Assembly: GCA_035642125.1 (NCBI GenBank)
Contig: DASQSZ010000474.1
Span: 1-13,080, forward strand
Length of the DNA: 13,080 nt
Direction of reading: 5' to 3'
Origin: CALAED01 sp937891035
GTDB lineage: Bacteria; Actinomycetota; Actinomycetes; Streptosporangiales; Streptosporangiaceae
Each line of letters begins with the position of its first letter. Position 1 is the first letter of the stretch. A program made the position numbers and the translations under genes. The notes under the pieces are model-generated. The model saw only the letters and a program-made list of their open reading frames with translations, was not told where the DNA came from and did no database searches. Positions 11,555 to 13,080 of this stretch are shown in pieces.

Positions 11555-12553
11555 TCACGTGCCGAGGCGGGCCTTGGTCGTGTCGAGGTCCATGCCGTGC
11601 AGCCTGAGCAGGTTCTCTCCGAGGATCTTGCGCTTCGCCTGGTCGGTGAGCTGCGGGTAGCCGTAGCCGTCGCAGAGGTCCTGCGGGATCTGGAAGTCCA
11701 TGAACGCCCGAAGCGCCCATTGCGGATGGAAGATCGGCGCCTCCGAGCCGTAGATGATCTTGTCCTCGCCGCACCAGAACAGCAGCTTCCCGATGATCTC
11801 GGCGAACATCCGGGGAGCGCGGACCAAGAAGTTCATCGTCGCGGCGATCGAAGCGTAGAGGTTCGGGTAGCGGATGAGCTGCCAGCACGTCTCGTCCAAG
11901 AATGGCAACCCGACATGGAAAATGACGAAGTTGAGGTCGGGGAAGTTGGCCGCCGCGCCGTCCATGTCCCAGGTCTGGGTGTGCTCGATCGGTTGCGGGC
12001 CGAGCGGCACGCCCTTGTGCACCCCGATCAGGTTGACGCCAAGCTCTTGGGCCTTTTCGAAGACCGGGAAGGCCACCCGCGGGTCGTCCATCCGCCACGG
12101 GTATGGCGATCCATAGTCGTACCGCACGTTGTAGAACTTGAACGCGCGAGCGTTGAATTCGCCGACCTGGCGCTCCATCAGGTCCAGCGCCTTGCGTCCC
12201 TCGAGCGGATTGACGCTGCCCCAAAACACCGTACGGTCGGGGTCGCGCGACGCCAGCTCGGCGCACTCGGTCCACGGTGAGAGCCCGTCACGGTAAAGGT
12301 CGGTCAGCGGCAGCGGCATGGCCACCAGCATGTCGGTGTCGGATTCCTCATAAACCATCTGGCGAATGTCCTCGATGGTCCATTGCCGGAGGAATTCCTC
12401 GGGTGGCAGTTTCGTCTCGGTGTCCGGGGTCAGCGCGTTGTGGAAGGCGTACAGATGGTTGGAGAACATCTCGCCGGGCTTGCCGAAGGCGTTTTTGGCC
12501 TCGAAGTTGAACACGTGCGCGACTCCGTCGAACACGAACGCGTCGTCGATCAT
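11555..12553 (-). CDS. Amidohydrolase-2 family TIM-barrel protein with altered metal ligands
   Basis: A 332-aa protein of the amidohydrolase-related (PF04909-type) family. Start at the ATG 12553 with AGAGGAGG just upstream. Positions of the usual metal ligands can be followed: the first strand reads GVAHVFNF (11-17), so H13 is present but the second His of HxH is replaced; further ligand-type histidines are H179 in IGVHKG and H213 in FHVGLPF; the final Asp seems to be E271 in YGSEAP. Catalysis may therefore use one metal or none. It lies 33 nt downstream of the DUF59 gene on the same strand, a pair that recurs beside actinobacterial propane/phenol di-iron monooxygenase (prm/mim) operons, where its precise job is unsettled. 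No such monooxygenase is visible here; it could lie beyond the right edge. Other possible substrates are carboxylic acids for decarboxylation or lactones. Confidence 0.88.
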   Translation of the reverse strand: MIDDAFVFDGVAHVFNFEAKNAFGKPGEMFSNHLYAFHNALTPDTETKLPPEEFLRQWTIEDIRQMVYEESDTDMLVAMPLPLTDLYRDGLSPWTECAELASRDPDRTVFWGSVNPLEGRKALDLMERQVGEFNARAFKFYNVRYDYGSPYPWRMDDPRVAFPVFEKAQELGVNLIGVHKGVPLGPQPIEHTQTWDMDGAAANFPDLNFVIFHVGLPFLDETCWQLIRYPNLYASIAATMNFLVRAPRMFAEIIGKLLFWCGEDKIIYGSEAPIFHPQWALRAFMDFQIPQDLCDGYGYPQLTDQAKRKILGENLLRLHGMDLDTTKARLGT

Positions 12554-12586
12554 TACCCCTCCTCTTGGATGATCACGACATGGGGA

Positions 12587-12958
12587 TCAGGACAGGTTCT
12601 CCCTGATGTAGGTGTCCTTGTCCTTGTCGCGCAGCGTGGCCGGGGCCGGCAAAAAACGCAGGATCCGCCGCGCCCGCGGTGCCAGCCGATCGGTGGTCCA
12701 GGCCTCGTCCCAGACGACCTCTACGTCGGCCTCCTCGATCCCCGGCTGGGCCTCGATGCACCGCCGTACGTCGGTGAGGATCTGGGTGGCGAAGGGACAC
12801 CAGCCGGTGGTGAGCAAAAGCTCGACGCGTGCGCGCCCCTCGTTCACCTCCACCGATCTGACCAGGCCCATCTCCATCACGGAGATGCCCTTTTCCCGGC
12901 AGCAGGGATCGAAGACCTCGGCCAACGCTTTGCTCGCCCACTGTGGTATAGGCGTCAT
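12587..12958 (-). CDS. MIP18/DUF59 (PaaD/SufT-like) metal-sulfur cluster assembly factor
   Basis: A 123-aa protein of the MIP18/DUF59 family, whose members help load Fe-S or other metal cofactors onto client enzymes. Family features: DPCCREKGISVMEMGLVRSV (18-37), standing where most members have DPE followed by xSIVDLGLV; the strand ARVELLLTTGWCPFATQILTDV (43-64) with the conserved Cys at C54; and the Trp-rich end VVWDEAWTTDRLAPRARRIL (81-100). An extra Cys pair, C19/C20, sits where most members have none. The start at 12958 follows a distant GGTGAG; no better start is present. It is co-directional with the amidohydrolase 33 nt downstream and is probably its operon partner. In actinobacterial monooxygenase clusters such DUF59 genes are thought to assist di-iron enzyme maturation; whether a client gene lies to the right is not visible. 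Confidence 0.88.
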   Translation of the reverse strand: MTPIPQWASKALAEVFDPCCREKGISVMEMGLVRSVEVNEGRARVELLLTTGWCPFATQILTDVRRCIEAQPGIEEADVEVVWDEAWTTDRLAPRARRILRFLPAPATLRDKDKDTYIRENLS

Positions 12959-13063
12959 GGCCCCATGCTCACCGATTGAGACAAAAGGTCAATGTCCGGG
13001 AAGTACGCAACTCTCCAAATCATGTCCAAGCGACACCCACGCGAGCCGGATGCCCGCCGCGGT

Positions 13064-13080
13064 CCCGCCGTTCAGGCGGG
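13064..13080. other. GC-rich hairpin at the right edge
   Basis: CCCGCC (13064-13069) and GGCGGG (13075-13080) form a perfect 6-bp stem with loop GTTCA, ending exactly at the window edge. On the minus strand a TGA at 13074-13072 falls in the loop, so it might be the end of an upstream gene, or a terminator separating that gene from the DUF59 operon. It is cut by the window end, so its full extent is unknown. Confidence 0.35.

Noticed and set aside
11530..11565. Imperfect palindrome around the convergent stops of the PPOX and amidohydrolase genes
   Set aside because: GCGCGTG/CACGTGC has a mismatch and a 2-nt loop that cannot fold as a hairpin; not enough for a terminator call.
12959..13063. 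Possible promoter for the DUF59-amidohydrolase genes (TTGGAC on the minus strand)
   Set aside because: No -10 box of acceptable quality stands 16-19 nt after it, so I did not annotate a promoter.

Overview
The window looks like chromosomal DNA from a high-GC actinobacterium (Streptosporangiales, Streptomycetales or Micromonosporales type). The reasons are the very strong G/C bias at third codon positions, GTG starts, an ECF sigma/anti-sigma pair, and HxlR and PPOX families typical of that phylum. I see no rRNA, tRNA, CRISPR array, transposase or phage gene. Most genes lie on the minus strand.

Layout from left to right. (1) 1-1328, minus: an ECF-type sigma factor and a membrane-anchored protein coupled to it by an ATGA overlap, probably its anti-sigma partner. 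The start of the sigma gene is problematic, and a triple heptamer repeat lies just upstream. (2) 1567-2283, plus: a conserved-looking hypothetical protein. (3) 2306-4929, minus: a tight gntR - tauE - PLP lyase operon. The PLP enzyme belongs to the D-cysteine desulfhydrase / L-cysteate sulfo-lyase branch. Next to a sulfite-exporter-type permease and a FadR-like regulator, this suggests a cuyA/cuyZ-like module that releases sulfite or sulfide and exports it. (4) 5040-7646, minus: a large secreted six-hairpin glycosidase-like protein.

(5) 7925-10143, minus: a cysteine desulfurase, an ATGA-coupled TusA-like protein that keeps one Cys but lacks the CPxP prolines, and a Trp-rich unknown after two hairpins. 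(6) 10350-11529: a divergent pair, an HxlR regulator (minus) and a PPOX/flavin split-barrel protein (plus), separated by two almost identical 15-bp palindromes 43 bp apart. (7) 11555-12958, minus: an amidohydrolase-2 family protein with altered metal ligands and a MIP18/DUF59 protein. This pair is often found beside actinobacterial propane-type di-iron monooxygenases, whose genes would lie beyond the right edge.

Three of the modules concern sulfur or Fe-S chemistry (cysteine/cysteate lyase with exporter, desulfurase with TusA-like carrier, DUF59 maturation factor), but nothing in the DNA proves they work together. The most interesting candidates are the putative desulfonation cassette, the desulfurase/degenerate TusA pair and the twin-operator HxlR/PPOX switch. 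None can be called a new system from sequence alone.
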